DNA of 64,000 nt, from the NCBI GenBank assembly GCA_035532735.1, contig DATKQM010000055.1, positions 51,497 through 115,496 on the forward strand, read 5' to 3'. Made by a program: the position numbers and the translations under genes. How positions within the stretch are numbered: position 1 is the stretch's first letter; every line of letters begins with the position of its first letter. The DNA comes from Chersky-840 sp035532735 (GTDB taxonomy: Bacteria > Actinomycetota > Acidimicrobiia > Acidimicrobiales > UBA8190). The notes below the pieces were generated by a model. That model was not told where the DNA came from. It did no database searches and saw nothing but the letters and a program-made list of their open reading frames with translations. Shown here piece after piece: positions 20,291 to 30,712 of this stretch.

Positions 20291-20448
20291 GTTACTCCTC
20301 CTCGTACTTGTCGAATGGCACGCCGAGCACCGGGACGCACTTGACCGGGACGACACCCGACCGGACCCGAGGACCCGTTTGCAACGACGGTGATGGCCCA
20401 CCGCCACCCGAGCCGGAGGGGGGCCTCTGCTCGGCGAGCCGACCTACC

Positions 20449-20454
20449 AGCATA
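20449..20454 (-). promoter_or_regulatory. Possible -10 box upstream of infA
   Basis: TATGCT on the minus strand, about 160 bases upstream of the infA start, in the 240-base map-infA gap. The same hexamer is used at the well-formed rpoB promoter. No matching -35 was found, so this is weak. Confidence 0.3.
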
Positions 20455-20530
20455 GCGCCCATTTCCGCGCCCGGCCAGGGCGTCGTGGCTGCCCAGGGCA
20501 CCGGGGCCGGCCCGGCGACGGCGGGCGCAC

Positions 20531-21271
20531 TCAGAGAAGAGTGAGGACCTCGGGCCCGTCGTCGGTGACGGCGATGGTGTGCTCGAAATGGGCCGACAGC
20601 TTCCCATCCGCGGTGACCACGCTCCACCCGTCCTCGAGGACCCGGGTGCCGGGCCCTCCCACGTTCACCATGGGCTCCACGGCGAACACCATCCCGGACT
20701 TGAGCATGGGTCCGCCCTGGCCCGGCCAGTAGTTGGGCACCTGGGGCTCCTCGTGCATGGCGGTCCCGATGGCGTGGCCGACGTACTCCCGGACGACGGA
20801 GAACCCGGCCGCCTCGGCCACGTCCTGGACGGCCCGGCCCACCTCGTGGAGACGGTTCCCGGGGCGCAACTGCTCGATCCCGGCCCAGAGGCTGCGCTCG
20901 GTCGCTTCGATGAGCCGGGCGGCCTCCCCTGTCACCTCCCCGATCGCCATGGTGAAGGCCGCATCGCCGTGGTAGCCCTCGATGATCGCCCCACAGTCGA
21001 TCGACAAGATGTCGCCCTCTTCGAGGGTGTACTGGCCGGGGATGCCGTGGACGATCATGTCGTTGGGCGACGTGCAGATCACCGCCGGGTACCCCCGGTA
21101 ATGGAGGAAGTTGGACTTGGCGTCCCGACGGGCCAGGACGTCGCGGGCCACGGCGTCGAGCTCAGCGGTGGTGACACCGGGCTTGGCCGCTTCCCGGGTG
21201 GCCTCGTGCATCTCGGCCACGACCCGCCCCGCCCGGCGCATCTTGGCGATCTCCTCGGCGCTTCGTTTCAT
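20531..21271 (-). CDS. map: Methionine aminopeptidase type I
   Basis: 246 residues. Removes N-terminal Met from nascent proteins. Metal ligands are D92 (SIDCGA), D103 (HGDAAFTM), the His of GHAIGTAMHEEP, the Glu of FAVEPMV and the Glu of AHFEHTIAVT; H75 lies in VHGIPG. Type Ia, without an N-terminal extension. The ATG overlaps the adk stop by four bases. Confidence 0.97.
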   Translation of the reverse strand: MKRSAEEIAKMRRAGRVVAEMHEATREAAKPGVTTAELDAVARDVLARRDAKSNFLHYRGYPAVICTSPNDMIVHGIPGQYTLEEGDILSIDCGAIIEGYHGDAAFTMAIGEVTGEAARLIEATERSLWAGIEQLRPGNRLHEVGRAVQDVAEAAGFSVVREYVGHAIGTAMHEEPQVPNYWPGQGGPMLKSGMVFAVEPMVNVGGPGTRVLEDGWSVVTADGKLSAHFEHTIAVTDDGPEVLTLL

Positions 21272-21942
21272 CGGCCTTTTCCTCGGCCCCGACGGTCCTC
21301 CACGGCCCGGATGATCCGGCGCAGCACGGCGTCGGGCGACCCTACCCCGCTGACCTTGGCGAGCTGGCCCCGCGACTCGTACCACTCGATGAGTGGCGCC
21401 GTCTGGCGCTCGTAGAGCTCGAGGCGGCGCCCGATGGCGTCCTCGGTGTCGTCCTGGCGCTGGATGACCTCGCCTCCGCACACGTCACAGGTCCAGTTCA
21501 CCTTGGGCGGGGTCGACACCGAGTAATTCGACCCGCAGTCGGTGCACACCCGACGACTGGCCAGGCGACGCAGGGCCTGTGCCGTGGGCACCTCGATGTC
21601 GACGGTGAGGTCGAGAGCTCCGGGGAGCAGCAAGGCAGCGACGGCTTCGGCCTGGTGCGTGGTCCGTGGTGCGCCGTCGAGGATGAAGCCCCGGGCCCGG
21701 GCGTCGGGCTCGGCCACGCGCTCGGCGACCATCTCGACGATGAGGTCGTCGCCGAGGAGCTCGCCGCTCTCCATGGTCTCTCGCACCTTGAGGCCCAGTG
21801 CCGAGCCGGTCTTCACCGCGGCGCGCAGCATGTCCCCCGTGGAGATGTGGGGGACCACATAGTGGTGCGACAGGCGCACGCACTGAGTTCCTTTGCCGGC
21901 CCCCTGCTTTCCGAGGACCACGAGCCTGACGCCGGGTACCAC
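21268..21942 (-). CDS. adk: Adenylate kinase with zinc-binding LID
   Basis: 224 residues from GTG 21942. Interconverts ATP plus AMP with two ADP. The P-loop is GKQGAGKGT at 11-19, and the AMP site is STGDMLRAAV. The long LID carries four cysteines (C133, C136, C152, C155), the structural zinc type. Six bases after secY and overlapping map, giving the secY-adk-map order. Confidence 0.97.
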   Translation of the reverse strand: MVPGVRLVVLGKQGAGKGTQCVRLSHHYVVPHISTGDMLRAAVKTGSALGLKVRETMESGELLGDDLIVEMVAERVAEPDARARGFILDGAPRTTHQAEAVAALLLPGALDLTVDIEVPTAQALRRLASRRVCTDCGSNYSVSTPPKVNWTCDVCGGEVIQRQDDTEDAIGRRLELYERQTAPLIEWYESRGQLAKVSGVGSPDAVLRRIIRAVEDRRGRGKGR

Positions 21943-21948
21943 CGTCAG

Positions 21949-23238
21949 CTACTTGAGGAAACCTTCGTAGTTCCGCATCATGAGCTGGCTGTCGATCTGC
22001 CGCATGGTCTCGAGCGAGACCCCCACGGCGATCAGCAGCGTCGTTCCGTAGAACGGGTAGCCCTGGATGTTCCACAGTGCCATCAGCAGTGATGGCAACA
22101 CGGCCACCACTGCCAGGTACAACCCCCCGGGAACGGTGATGCGGTTCAAAATGCGAGCCAGATAGCGCTCAGTGGGCGGGCCGGGCCGAATGCCCGGGAT
22201 GTAGCCGCCCTGCTTGCGGATGATGTCGGCCTGCTGATGCGGGTCGAACGCCACGTAGACATAGAAGAAGGTGAAGGCGAAGATCAAGATGCCGTAGGAG
22301 ACCACGTACAAAAGACTGGTCGGCGTGATGTGATTGTTCACGAAGGTCCGGAACCCCGTCCAAGGGATGATGTTGGCCAGCAGCACCGGGATGTAGAGCA
22401 GCGAGTTGGCGAAGATGATCGGGATCACACCCGACTGGTTGACCTTGAGCGGGATATAGGTCGAGGACCCCCCGTACATCCGTCTGCCCACGACGCGTTT
22501 GGCAAAGGTGACCGGGATCCGGCGCTGGCCTTGTTCCATGAAGACCACGACCACCAGCAGCACCAGGGTCACCGCCACGATCACCCCGAATTTGAGGCTG
22601 CCGCCCTGGGTGAGCACGGCGGTGCCCCCGGCGGGGATGCCGGCGGTCACGTTGGCGAAGATGATGATGGACATGCCGTTGCCGATGCCGCGCTGGGTGA
22701 TGAGCTCACCGAGCCACATCACGAAGGCCGTGCCCGCCGTGAGGGTCAGACAGATGAACCCCCCCTTCCACAGGCTGAAGTTGGGGATCAGGTCCACGTT
22801 CTTGGTGCCGAGCAGCCCGCCTCCGCCGTTGTGGAAGACGTAGACGAGGCCGGCCGACTGCAACAGGGCCAGGCCGATGGTGAGGTACCGGGTCGTCTGG
22901 GTGAGCTTCTTCTGCCCCACCGCACCCTGGTCACGCCATTCCTCGAGCTTGGGGATCACCGTCGACAGCAGCTGGATGATGATCGAGCTGGTGATGTAGG
23001 GCATGATGCCCAACCCGAACAGGGCCATCCGCAGCAGCCCACCGCCCGAGAAGAGGTTGAGGAATCCCAGGATGCCGGCCTGCTTGGCCGACGCTTCGAG
23101 TGCCTGGACCTGCTTGATCGAGATGAACGGGACGATGAGGTTCGCACCGAGCTGGTAGAGCCCGATGATGAGCAGCGTGAAGATGACCTTGTTGCGCAGG
23201 TCAGGGACTTTGAAGATGTTCTTCAGGCTCGAGAGCAA
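21949..23238 (-). CDS. secY: Protein translocase subunit SecY
   Basis: 429 residues, about ten membrane helices; forms the SecYEG channel with the SecE encoded near 50 kb. The N-terminal plug region and the cytoplasmic loop RRIPVTFAKRVVGRRMYGG are conserved. The start is TTG at 23238 with AGGAGG a few bases upstream. Helix 1 contains LLIIGLYQLGANLIVPFI. Confidence 0.97.
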   Translation of the reverse strand: MLSSLKNIFKVPDLRNKVIFTLLIIGLYQLGANLIVPFISIKQVQALEASAKQAGILGFLNLFSGGGLLRMALFGLGIMPYITSSIIIQLLSTVIPKLEEWRDQGAVGQKKLTQTTRYLTIGLALLQSAGLVYVFHNGGGGLLGTKNVDLIPNFSLWKGGFICLTLTAGTAFVMWLGELITQRGIGNGMSIIIFANVTAGIPAGGTAVLTQGGSLKFGVIVAVTLVLLVVVVFMEQGQRRIPVTFAKRVVGRRMYGGSSTYIPLKVNQSGVIPIIFANSLLYIPVLLANIIPWTGFRTFVNNHITPTSLLYVVSYGILIFAFTFFYVYVAFDPHQQADIIRKQGGYIPGIRPGPPTERYLARILNRITVPGGLYLAVVAVLPSLLMALWNIQGYPFYGTTLLIAVGVSLETMRQIDSQLMMRNYEGFLK

Positions 23239-23280
23239 CGCCCCTCCTCCTCGCTGCGCACCGGCACCCGGGGTACGAGG

Positions 23281-23769
23281 CTACCGGTTGGTGAGCGCGT
23301 TACCCCGCGCCGGTGGACGTCCGTTGCCGAAGGGCATGGGGATGATCTCGACGCTCCCTCCGGCGCCCTCGATCGCAGCGCGGGCCGAGGCCGACACGGC
23401 GTGGGCCTGGACCCGGATGGCTCGGTGCAGCTGGCCGCGACCGAGCACCTTGACCAGCGCACCCTTGCGAACGCGCCCGACGGCACCGAGCGTGGTCGGG
23501 GTTGCTTCTTCCCCGGCGAAGGCGTCGAGCGTGTCGAGGTTCACCACCGCGTACTCCACGCGGAAGGGGTTGTGGAAGCCCTTGAGCTTCGGGATGCGCT
23601 GGGCGAGCTGGAGCTGACCGCCTTCGAAGCCCGGCGGCACGCTGCCGCGCGCACCCGTGCCTTTGGTGCCGCGGCCCGCGGTCTTCCCACCCTTGCCGGC
23701 GATGCCTCGACCAACCCGTCGCTTGGGGCGGTTGGAGCCGGCGGGAGGCCGGAGGTCGTGGAGTTTCAT
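23281..23769 (-). CDS. rplO: 50S ribosomal protein L15
   Basis: 162 residues. The start [22 protein letters not shown] is canonical. The glycine/arginine-rich N-terminal arm and the globular domain (NLDTLDAF, HAVSASARAAIEGAGGSVEI) are intact. The ATG overlaps the rpmD stop by four bases. Confidence 0.97.
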   Translation of the reverse strand: MKLHDLRPPAGSNRPKRRVGRGIAGKGGKTAGRGTKGTGARGSVPPGFEGGQLQLAQRIPKLKGFHNPFRVEYAVVNLDTLDAFAGEEATPTTLGAVGRVRKGALVKVLGRGQLHRAIRVQAHAVSASARAAIEGAGGSVEIIPMPFGNGRPPARGNALTNR

Positions 23770-24134
23770 GCGAGCTCCTTGTCGGCGCGCTGCGCCCTCT
23801 TCGCCGGAGTCGGTGCCACTTTCTCGGGCACGGCTTCTTCGGACATCGCGCCTTCCGAGGCGCGTCGGGCCCGGCGGGCGTGCGCATTGCGCTCGCGCTG
23901 GAGCGCGGCCTCGTCATCGCCGGCGGTCTCCACCTTCACGAGATGGGGGACGCGCGCCAGCATGCCCCGGACGTCGGGGCGGTCGGGGAGGACCCGGCTG
24001 CGGCCGACGCCGCGCAGGCCCAGCGCACGGAGCGTGCCCCGGTGCTTGGGCTTGGTGCTGATGCCCGAGCGCACCTGGGTCACCCGCAGGTGGCCCTCGG
24101 CGCCGGCGCCCGAAGCCGCTTTGTCCGCGCTCAC
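23766..24134 (-). CDS. rpmD: 50S ribosomal protein L30 with a C-terminal extension
   Basis: 122 residues, about twice the usual 58-62. The L30 core is residues 14 to 68 ([20 protein letters not shown] ... [12 protein letters not shown]). A tail from about residue 70 to 122 alternates acidic and basic residues with many Ala. The GTG start overlaps the rpsE stop (GTGA). The tail stays in frame to a stop that overlaps rplO, so it is unlikely to be a frameshift artefact. Confidence 0.92.
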   Translation of the reverse strand: MSADKAASGAGAEGHLRVTQVRSGISTKPKHRGTLRALGLRGVGRSRVLPDRPDVRGMLARVPHLVKVETAGDDEAALQRERNAHARRARRASEGAMSEEAVPEKVAPTPAKRAQRADKELA

Positions 24135-24682
24135 GTCGGCACTTCCTGGAACAGGTCAGAGGCGCGCTGACGCTCCCGGTAGGCACGGAGCACACCGCGC
24201 GGCACGCACTGGTCGGCGGGCAGGCCCCGCAGGCGCGCGACGTCTTCGGGCCGCTTGAGCGACTTCAGACCGGCGATGGTGGCGTGGGCCACGTTGATAC
24301 CGTTGGACGAGCCCAGCGACTTGCACAAAATGTCGTGGATGCCCGCCATCTCGAGGATGGCGCGCGCCGCACCGCCGGCGATGACACCGGTACCGGGGGA
24401 GGCGGGCTTCAACATGACCCGACCCGCACCGGCCACGCCCATCACGGGGTGGGTGATCGTCGAACCGGCGAGGGGGACGTCAAACATGTTCTTGCGCGCT
24501 TCTTCGATGCCCTTCTGCACCGCCAGTCCGGCTTCTTTGGCCTTGCCGTAGCCGAGGCCCACACGACCGTTTCCGTCACCCACGACCATGAGGGCCGTGA
24601 ACGAGAACCGTCGACCGCCTTGGACGACCTTGGCGACCCGGTTCACCCGGATGGTGCGCTCTTCGAATTGTCCGTCGAGCAT
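24131..24682 (-). CDS. rpsE: 30S ribosomal protein S5
   Basis: 183 residues. The double-stranded RNA-binding-like N-domain ([25 protein letters not shown]) and C-domain ([19 protein letters not shown]) are present. It abuts rplR, sharing base 24682. Confidence 0.97.
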   Translation of the reverse strand: MLDGQFEERTIRVNRVAKVVQGGRRFSFTALMVVGDGNGRVGLGYGKAKEAGLAVQKGIEEARKNMFDVPLAGSTITHPVMGVAGAGRVMLKPASPGTGVIAGGAARAILEMAGIHDILCKSLGSSNGINVAHATIAGLKSLKRPEDVARLRGLPADQCVPRGVLRAYRERQRASDLFQEVPT

Positions 24683-25047
24683 TAGAACTCCAGTCCTCCC
24701 TCGCGGGCCGCGTCGGCCAATGCCGCCACTCGCCCGTGATACCGGAAGCCCCCGCGGTCGAACACCACCTGGGTCACCCCCGCCGATTTCGCCCGGTCGG
24801 CGACCAGCTTGCCCACCGCTGTCGCCGCGGCCACGTTGCCGCCCGTGGCGCTGCGCAACGCCGCCTCCACCGTGCTCGCCGCGGCCAGCGTGCGCCCGGC
24901 GGTGTCGTCGATGACCTGGGCAGAGATGTGGCTTCCCGAACGGAAGACGGCCAGGCGGGGCCGGCTCGTGGTGCCGGCCACCTGCTTGCGGACCCGGGCG
25001 TGGCGCCGGATGCGCAGAGTCCTCTTGCGCGCTGCTGCGGTGGCCAT
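24682..25047 (-). CDS. rplR: 50S ribosomal protein L18
   Basis: 121 residues from ATG 25047; the upstream open frame is rplF shadow. [20 protein letters not shown] and [24 protein letters not shown] are the 5S rRNA-binding core. Confidence 0.96.
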   Translation of the reverse strand: MATAAARKRTLRIRRHARVRKQVAGTTSRPRLAVFRSGSHISAQVIDDTAGRTLAAASTVEAALRSATGGNVAAATAVGKLVADRAKSAGVTQVVFDRGGFRYHGRVAALADAAREGGLEF

Positions 25048-25049
25048 GG

Positions 25050-25589
25050 CTACTTGGCCGCCTTGCCGGCCTTGCGAATCACGCGTTCGCCGGCGTAGCG
25101 GATGCCCTTGCCCTTGTAGGGCTCGGGTTTCCGAAGCTTTCGGATGTCTGCGGCCACCTGTCCGACCTTCTCTTTGTCGATGCCCTTGACGACGATACGG
25201 GTCGGCGAGGGGACTTCGAACACCACCCCGTCGGGAGCCTCCACATTGACGGGGTGCGAGAAGCCCAGCGCCAGCTCGAGCGACCCGGGGCCCTTGGCGA
25301 TGGCCCGGTATCCCACGCCCACGATCTCGAGGTCCTTCGAGAACCCGGCAGTGACCCCCGTGACCATGTTGGCGACGAGTGACCGGGTGAGCCCGTGCAG
25401 GGCCCGGTTCTGGCGTTGGTCGTCGGGCCGTTCGACGAGCAGGGCCGACTCCTCTTGGCGAACGGTGATGGCACCCGGGAGCGGGCGCGTCAAGGTGCCC
25501 TGGGGGCCCGCCACGGTGACGATCCGCTCGTCGAGGGTCACGGTCACCCCGCCGGGAACGGTGATGGGAGCACGCCCCACACGAGACAT
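25050..25589 (-). CDS. rplF: 50S ribosomal protein L6
   Basis: 179 residues from the second in-frame ATG (25589, [15 protein letters not shown]), the canonical start. The C-terminal [18 protein letters not shown] binds 23S rRNA helix 97. Two bases separate it from rplR. Confidence 0.97.
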   Translation of the reverse strand: MSRVGRAPITVPGGVTVTLDERIVTVAGPQGTLTRPLPGAITVRQEESALLVERPDDQRQNRALHGLTRSLVANMVTGVTAGFSKDLEIVGVGYRAIAKGPGSLELALGFSHPVNVEAPDGVVFEVPSPTRIVVKGIDKEKVGQVAADIRKLRKPEPYKGKGIRYAGERVIRKAGKAAK

Positions 25590-25625
25590 CAGGCCACCTC
25601 CCCACGACAAGGCTCGGAAAACCTC

Positions 25626-26030
25626 TCACCACACATAACAGAGGACCTCCCCACCCACCCGCTTCTGCCTGGCCTCGCGATCGGTCATGAGGCCGTGGCT
25701 GGTCGAGACCACCGCCACACCCATGCCACCGAGAACCCGCGGGAGCCCGTCGGCGCGCGCGTAGATGCGCAACCCGGGCCTCGACACCCGCTTGAGACCG
25801 GCGATGGTGCGAGTCCGGTCAGGCGCGTACTTGAGTTGGATCTCGAGCACACCGCCCGGGCCGGTGCCCGACTCGGTCACGTCGAACCCGGCGATGTAGC
25901 CCTCACGCTGGAGAATGACGGCTAGAGATTGCTTGAGCTTCGAGCTCGGCATCTTGACGCTGTCGTGCATTGCCGTGTTGGCGTTGCGGATACGGGTCAG
26001 CATGTCGGCCACGGGGTCGGTCATCGTCAT
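25626..26030 (-). CDS. rpsH: 30S ribosomal protein S8
   Basis: 134 residues from ATG 26030 ([18 protein letters not shown]). The C-terminal [26 protein letters not shown] is canonical. The upstream frame extension overlaps rpsN and is rejected. Confidence 0.97.
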   Translation of the reverse strand: MTMTDPVADMLTRIRNANTAMHDSVKMPSSKLKQSLAVILQREGYIAGFDVTESGTGPGGVLEIQLKYAPDRTRTIAGLKRVSRPGLRIYARADGLPRVLGGMGVAVVSTSHGLMTDREARQKRVGGEVLCYVW

Positions 26031-26046
26031 GAGCGCGTTCCTCCCC

Positions 26047-26232
26047 TCACCAGCTCGCCTTGGTGACGCCGGGGATCTCCCCCGAATGCACCATGACGCG
26101 CAGACAGATGCGACAGAGCCCGAACTTGCGCAACACGGCCCGCGGGCGGCCACACCGCCGGCATCTGGTGTACGCCCGTACCTTGAACTTGGGCGTCCGC
26201 TGTTGCTTCTCGATCAATGCCTTCTTGGCCAT
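26047..26232 (-). CDS. rpsN: 30S ribosomal protein S14, short zinc form (type Z)
   Basis: 61 residues, the zinc-binding short paralogue (also called rpsZ). Cysteines C24, C27, C40 and C43 form the zinc site; the C-terminal [11 protein letters not shown] is canonical. It sits between rplE (4-base gap) and rpsH. Confidence 0.97.
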   Translation of the reverse strand: MAKKALIEKQQRTPKFKVRAYTRCRRCGRPRAVLRKFGLCRICLRVMVHSGEIPGVTKASW

Positions 26233-26236
26233 GGGG

Positions 26237-26806
26237 CTAGACGATCTCCTGCTTGAATGGGAAGCCGAAGGCGACGAGAAAGGCACGGCCTTCGTCGTCG
26301 TTCTGGGCGCTGATGCAGATGGTGATGTCCATGCCGCGGATGTTGTCCACGCGGTCGTAGTCGATTTCGGGGAAGATGAGCTGCTCGGTCACCCCGAAGG
26401 TGTAGTTCCCCCGTCCGTCGAACGAGGTCGGTGACAGGCCCCGGAAGTCACGGATCCTGGGAATGGCGACGGAGATCAACCGGTCGAGGAACTCCCACGC
26501 CCTGTCGCCGCGCAGCGTCACCTTGGCGCCGATGGGCATGCCCTCACGGAGCTTGAACGCCGCGATGGACTGGCGGGCCCGGGTCACCACGGGCTTCTGC
26601 CCGGTGATCACCTCGAGGTCCCGTACCGCACCTTCGATGAGCGACGGCTGCTGGGTTGCCTTGCCCACGCCCATGTTGATGACGACCTTCTCCAGATGCG
26701 GCACCTGCATGGTGTTCCCGAGCCCCAGGCGTTGTTGGAGCTCGGCCCGAAGCGTCTCGTCGTAGCGCTCCTTGAGCCGGGGACGCACCCGCGTGGCGAC
26801 GGTCAT
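26237..26806 (-). CDS. rplE: 50S ribosomal protein L5
   Basis: 189 residues from ATG 26806, overlapping the rplX stop as ATGA. The core [20 protein letters not shown] and [20 protein letters not shown] motifs are present. Binds 5S rRNA. Confidence 0.97.
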   Translation of the reverse strand: MTVATRVRPRLKERYDETLRAELQQRLGLGNTMQVPHLEKVVINMGVGKATQQPSLIEGAVRDLEVITGQKPVVTRARQSIAAFKLREGMPIGAKVTLRGDRAWEFLDRLISVAIPRIRDFRGLSPTSFDGRGNYTFGVTEQLIFPEIDYDRVDNIRGMDITICISAQNDDEGRAFLVAFGFPFKQEIV

Positions 26807-27111
26807 GAAAGGTCCGTCCCGCACTTGCGACAGACCCGGATCTTTCGGCCCGTCTCGTCGATCCGCATGCCGATGCGGGTCGGTCCGCACGCCGGGCACA
26901 CGATGGCCACCGCAGACACCGGCAGCGGCATGTCCTTGTCGATGATCCCGCCCTGCATGGTCGCACCTCGAGGCTTGGTGTGCCGCTTGGCCATGTTGGC
27001 GCCGTCGACGATGACCTTGCCCTGCTCGGGAAGGGCCACCATCACCTGGCCGCGCTTGCCCCGGTGCTTGCCCGAGAGCACCTGCACCGTGTCACCTTTG
27101 CGGATTCGCAT
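26803..27111 (-). CDS. rplX: 50S ribosomal protein L24
   Basis: 102 residues from ATG 27111, which has GGAGG 7 bases upstream. A GTG immediately before it (27114) would overlap the rplN stop as GTGA and is possible. The KOW motif is [19 protein letters not shown]. Four cysteines in the C-terminal half (VCPACGPTR and CRKCG) suggest a zinc-ribbon-like element, seen in some L24s. Confidence 0.96.
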   Translation of the reverse strand: MRIRKGDTVQVLSGKHRGKRGQVMVALPEQGKVIVDGANMAKRHTKPRGATMQGGIIDKDMPLPVSAVAIVCPACGPTRIGMRIDETGRKIRVCRKCGTDLS

Positions 27112-27479
27112 CACAACACCTCCGGTGCGAGCGACACGATTCGCATGAACCGCTTGTCGCGCAGCTCGCGTCCCACCGGGCCGAAGATTCGGGTCCCGCG
27201 GGGTTGTTGCTGGTCATTGATGAGAACAGCGGCGTTCTCGTCGAATCTGATGTAGCTGCCGTCGGGGCGACGGGTCTCCTTGGCGGTGCGGACGACGACG
27301 CACTTCACGACCTCGCCCTTCTTGACCGCTGCGCCCGGGATGGCGTCTTTGACGGTGGCCACGAAAATGTCGCCGATGCCCGCATAGCGACGGCGTGAAC
27401 CCCCGAGCACCTTGATGCACAGCACCACGCGGGCCCCGGAGTTGTCGGCCACCTTGAGGCGCGACTCCTGTTGGATCAC
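27111..27479 (-). CDS. rplN: 50S ribosomal protein L14
   Basis: 122 residues exactly as in the family, from a GTG at 27479 that overlaps the rpsQ stop (GTGA). [17 protein letters not shown] and the C-terminal IVSLAPEVL are canonical. Confidence 0.97.
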   Translation of the reverse strand: MIQQESRLKVADNSGARVVLCIKVLGGSRRRYAGIGDIFVATVKDAIPGAAVKKGEVVKCVVVRTAKETRRPDGSYIRFDENAAVLINDQQQPRGTRIFGPVGRELRDKRFMRIVSLAPEVL

Positions 27480-27757
27480 CGGGCACGCTCCAGCACTTCG
27501 GTGACGCGCCAGCGCTTGAGCTTCGACAGGGGGCGCGTCTCGATGACCCGGACCCGGTCGCCGACCTTGGCGTCGTTCTCCGAGTCGTGCGCGTAGACCT
27601 TGCGGGTGCGTTGCACGGTCTTGCCGTAGCGCGCGTGGCGGACCCGCTCGGTCACGGCGACGACCACAGTGGCCTGCATCTTGTCGGAGACGACGAGACC
27701 CTCGCGCGTCTTGCGGCTCCGGCGCGGCTCCTGGTCGGTTGTATCTTGCTCGGCCAT
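27476..27757 (-). CDS. rpsQ: 30S ribosomal protein S17
   Basis: 93 residues from ATG 27757 with AGGAGG 7 bases upstream; a GTG one codon earlier is possible. The OB fold core is [26 protein letters not shown]. The first 15 residues are a charged extension. One-base TGATG overlap with rpmC. Confidence 0.96.
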   Translation of the reverse strand: MAEQDTTDQEPRRSRKTREGLVVSDKMQATVVVAVTERVRHARYGKTVQRTRKVYAHDSENDAKVGDRVRVIETRPLSKLKRWRVTEVLERAR

Positions 27758-28155
27758 CACTCGTCCTCCTCGTCGACGACATCGTCGCCGTCGGCAACCT
27801 CGACGTCCCTGTCGTCCACGATGTCCGACGCCTCGTCGACGCTCTGGGCCTTGGGCTTCCTCGGACGGCGAACCGGGGCCTCGTCCGCGACCTCGACGTC
27901 TTCGACCGGCCGGCGCCGGGGCCGGGTGGCGGGCACGGGGGAGGCGTCGCGACCTTCGGCCAAGGCGATCTCCCGATCACGCAGGATCGTCATCACCCGG
28001 GCCACGTCCTTGCGAACGACCGAGATCCGGACGATGTTGTCGAGTTGGCCCGTGGCGAGTTGGAAGCGGAGATTGAGCATCTCGCGTCGGTACTCGGCCA
28101 AGCGGCTCTCGAGCTCCTCGTCGTCGAGCTCACGGAGTTCTGAAGCGTTGGGCAT
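27757..28155 (-). CDS. rpmC: 50S ribosomal protein L29 with a charged C-terminal extension
   Basis: 132 residues against the usual 60-70. Residues 1-68 are ordinary L29 ([32 protein letters not shown]). Residues 69-132 form a Pro/Arg-rich then strongly acidic tail ending DVVDEEDE. L29 sits at the polypeptide exit tunnel, where trigger factor and SRP dock, so a long disordered tail could be exposed there; that is inference. Confidence 0.94.
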   Translation of the reverse strand: MPNASELRELDDEELESRLAEYRREMLNLRFQLATGQLDNIVRISVVRKDVARVMTILRDREIALAEGRDASPVPATRPRRRPVEDVEVADEAPVRRPRKPKAQSVDEASDIVDDRDVEVADGDDVVDEEDE

Positions 28156-28162
28156 GGCTCGA

Positions 28163-28599
28163 CTACACCTCCACCTCGGGCGCGCCGTGGGTGCCCGGGC
28201 GTACGACGAAACGAGCCTTGAAGGGAAGCTTCTGGATGGCCCGCTCCATGGCTTCTCGGGCCAGGTCGCGCTCCACTCCGGCCAGCTCGAACAGGATGCG
28301 GCCGGGTCGGACGACGGCCACCCAGTGCTCGGGGTTGCCCTTGCCCGACCCCATACGGGTCTCGGCCGGCTTCTGGGTCACGGGCTTGTCGGGGAAGACC
28401 CGGATCCATACCTTGCCGCCACGCTTGACGTGACGGGTCATAGCGATTCGAGCGGCCTCGATCTGGCGCTGGGTGATCCACGCAGGCTCGAGGGCTTGGA
28501 TCCCGAAGTCGCCGAAGTTGATCGTCGACGCGCCCTTGGCGAGGCCGTTGAGCCGCCCGCGGTGCTGCTTGCGGTGCTTTACCTTGCGAGGCATCAGCA

Positions 28600-28600
<1 letters not shown>
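28163..28600 (-). CDS. rplP: 50S ribosomal protein L16
   Basis: 145 residues, starting [19 protein letters not shown] at 28600 and overlapping the rpsC stop by one base (TGATG). [22 protein letters not shown] is the conserved loop, whose Arg is a known hydroxylation site in some bacteria. Confidence 0.97.
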
Positions 28601-29586
<986 letters not shown>

Positions 29587-29589
29587 GGC

Positions 29590-30408
29590 TCAGCCCTTCT
29601 CCTCTTCGCCCGATCCGCCTGCGTCGCTGTCATCAGCATCGGCGGCGGCCTTGGTCGTGCTCTTCCGGGCACGGGCCCGGCGCGGCTTGGCCGCGGGCGT
29701 TTGCTCCTCGGCGTCAGGTTCGGTCTCGGTCTCGGCCGCGGGTCCGTCGAGCTCGTCGTTGAGCCATTCGGGCTCATTGAATTCCTCGTCGTGGGTGAGC
29801 GCGGCGGCGGCCCCTGAGTCGACGGGTTCGGAGACCGAGTCGTCAGAGACATCGTCGACATCGCCGTCGACCACCTCGGTCGACGTGACATCGAGATCCT
29901 CGACCTCTGCGTCGGCGCTGTCGGTCTGCGACGGGGGCGTCTCGGAGCCGTCGGCGTCTCCGCGCCGGCGTGAGGCGGCCACCCGGCGCGAACGCAGGCC
30001 GGAGGTCTCAGTCGCCTGCCGGGAGCGACGCCGTTCGAGCCGGTCATCGGGTAGCCGGCTCACGATCACCGTGATGTGACACGTCCGTTTGCGGATCCTG
30101 GTGGCGCGCCCTCGGGCCCGGGGACGCCAACGCTTGAGGGTGGTGCCCTCATCGGCGTAACAGGCCGACACGTAGAGCTCGTCGGGGTCGAGCTGATCGT
30201 TGTTCCGGGCGTTGGCCACCGCCGAGGCCAGCACTTTTCCGACCACCCGAGCGGCCTCGCGCGGCGTGGCGTTCAAGATCTCCTCGGCGCGGTCAGCATC
30301 GCGACCCCGGATGAGGTCGAGGACCTGGCGAGCCTTGTAGGCCGACATCCGGTAGTGGCGCAGGACGGCGCGGGTGCCGGGAACCTCGTTGGTCTTCACT
30401 CCCGGCAC
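29590..30408 (-). CDS. rplV: 50S ribosomal protein L22 with a 150-residue acidic tail
   Basis: 272 residues against 110-130 usually. Residues 1 to about 120 are a complete L22, including the tunnel-lining hairpin around [17 protein letters not shown]. Residues 121-272 begin Arg-rich, become strongly Asp/Glu/Ser/Thr-rich, and end with a Lys/Arg/Ala patch and EEEKG. The tail is in frame and ends 3 bases before rpsC, so it appears genuine. Function unknown. Confidence 0.94.
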   Translation of the reverse strand: MPGVKTNEVPGTRAVLRHYRMSAYKARQVLDLIRGRDADRAEEILNATPREAARVVGKVLASAVANARNNDQLDPDELYVSACYADEGTTLKRWRPRARGRATRIRKRTCHITVIVSRLPDDRLERRRSRQATETSGLRSRRVAASRRRGDADGSETPPSQTDSADAEVEDLDVTSTEVVDGDVDDVSDDSVSEPVDSGAAAALTHDEEFNEPEWLNDELDGPAAETETEPDAEEQTPAAKPRRARARKSTTKAAADADDSDAGGSGEEEKG

Positions 30409-30409
30409 G

Positions 30410-30688
30410 TCATCGCCTCGCTTGCCGTTCTTGGCCGGCGTGGTACCGGAAGGTCCGGGTCATGGCGAATTCGCCGAGCTTGTGACCGACCATGGACTCG
30501 GTGATGTAGACCGGGACGTGCTTGCGTCCGTCATGGACGGCGATCGTGTGACCGACCATGTCGGGGATGATCGTGGAGCGTCGTGACCACGTCTTGATCA
30601 CGCGCTTCTCGTTGGTGGCATTCAGGGCGTCCACCTTCTTGAGCAGGTGGTCGTCCACGAAGGGCCCCTTCTTCAGGCTACGAGGCAT
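30410..30688 (-). CDS. rpsS: 30S ribosomal protein S19
   Basis: 92 residues. [43 protein letters not shown] and [17 protein letters not shown] are canonical. One base separates it from rplV. Confidence 0.97.
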   Translation of the reverse strand: MPRSLKKGPFVDDHLLKKVDALNATNEKRVIKTWSRRSTIIPDMVGHTIAVHDGRKHVPVYITESMVGHKLGEFAMTRTFRYHAGQERQARR

Positions 30689-30712
30689 ACGACAAGGCTC
30701 CTTCGGTTCCGG

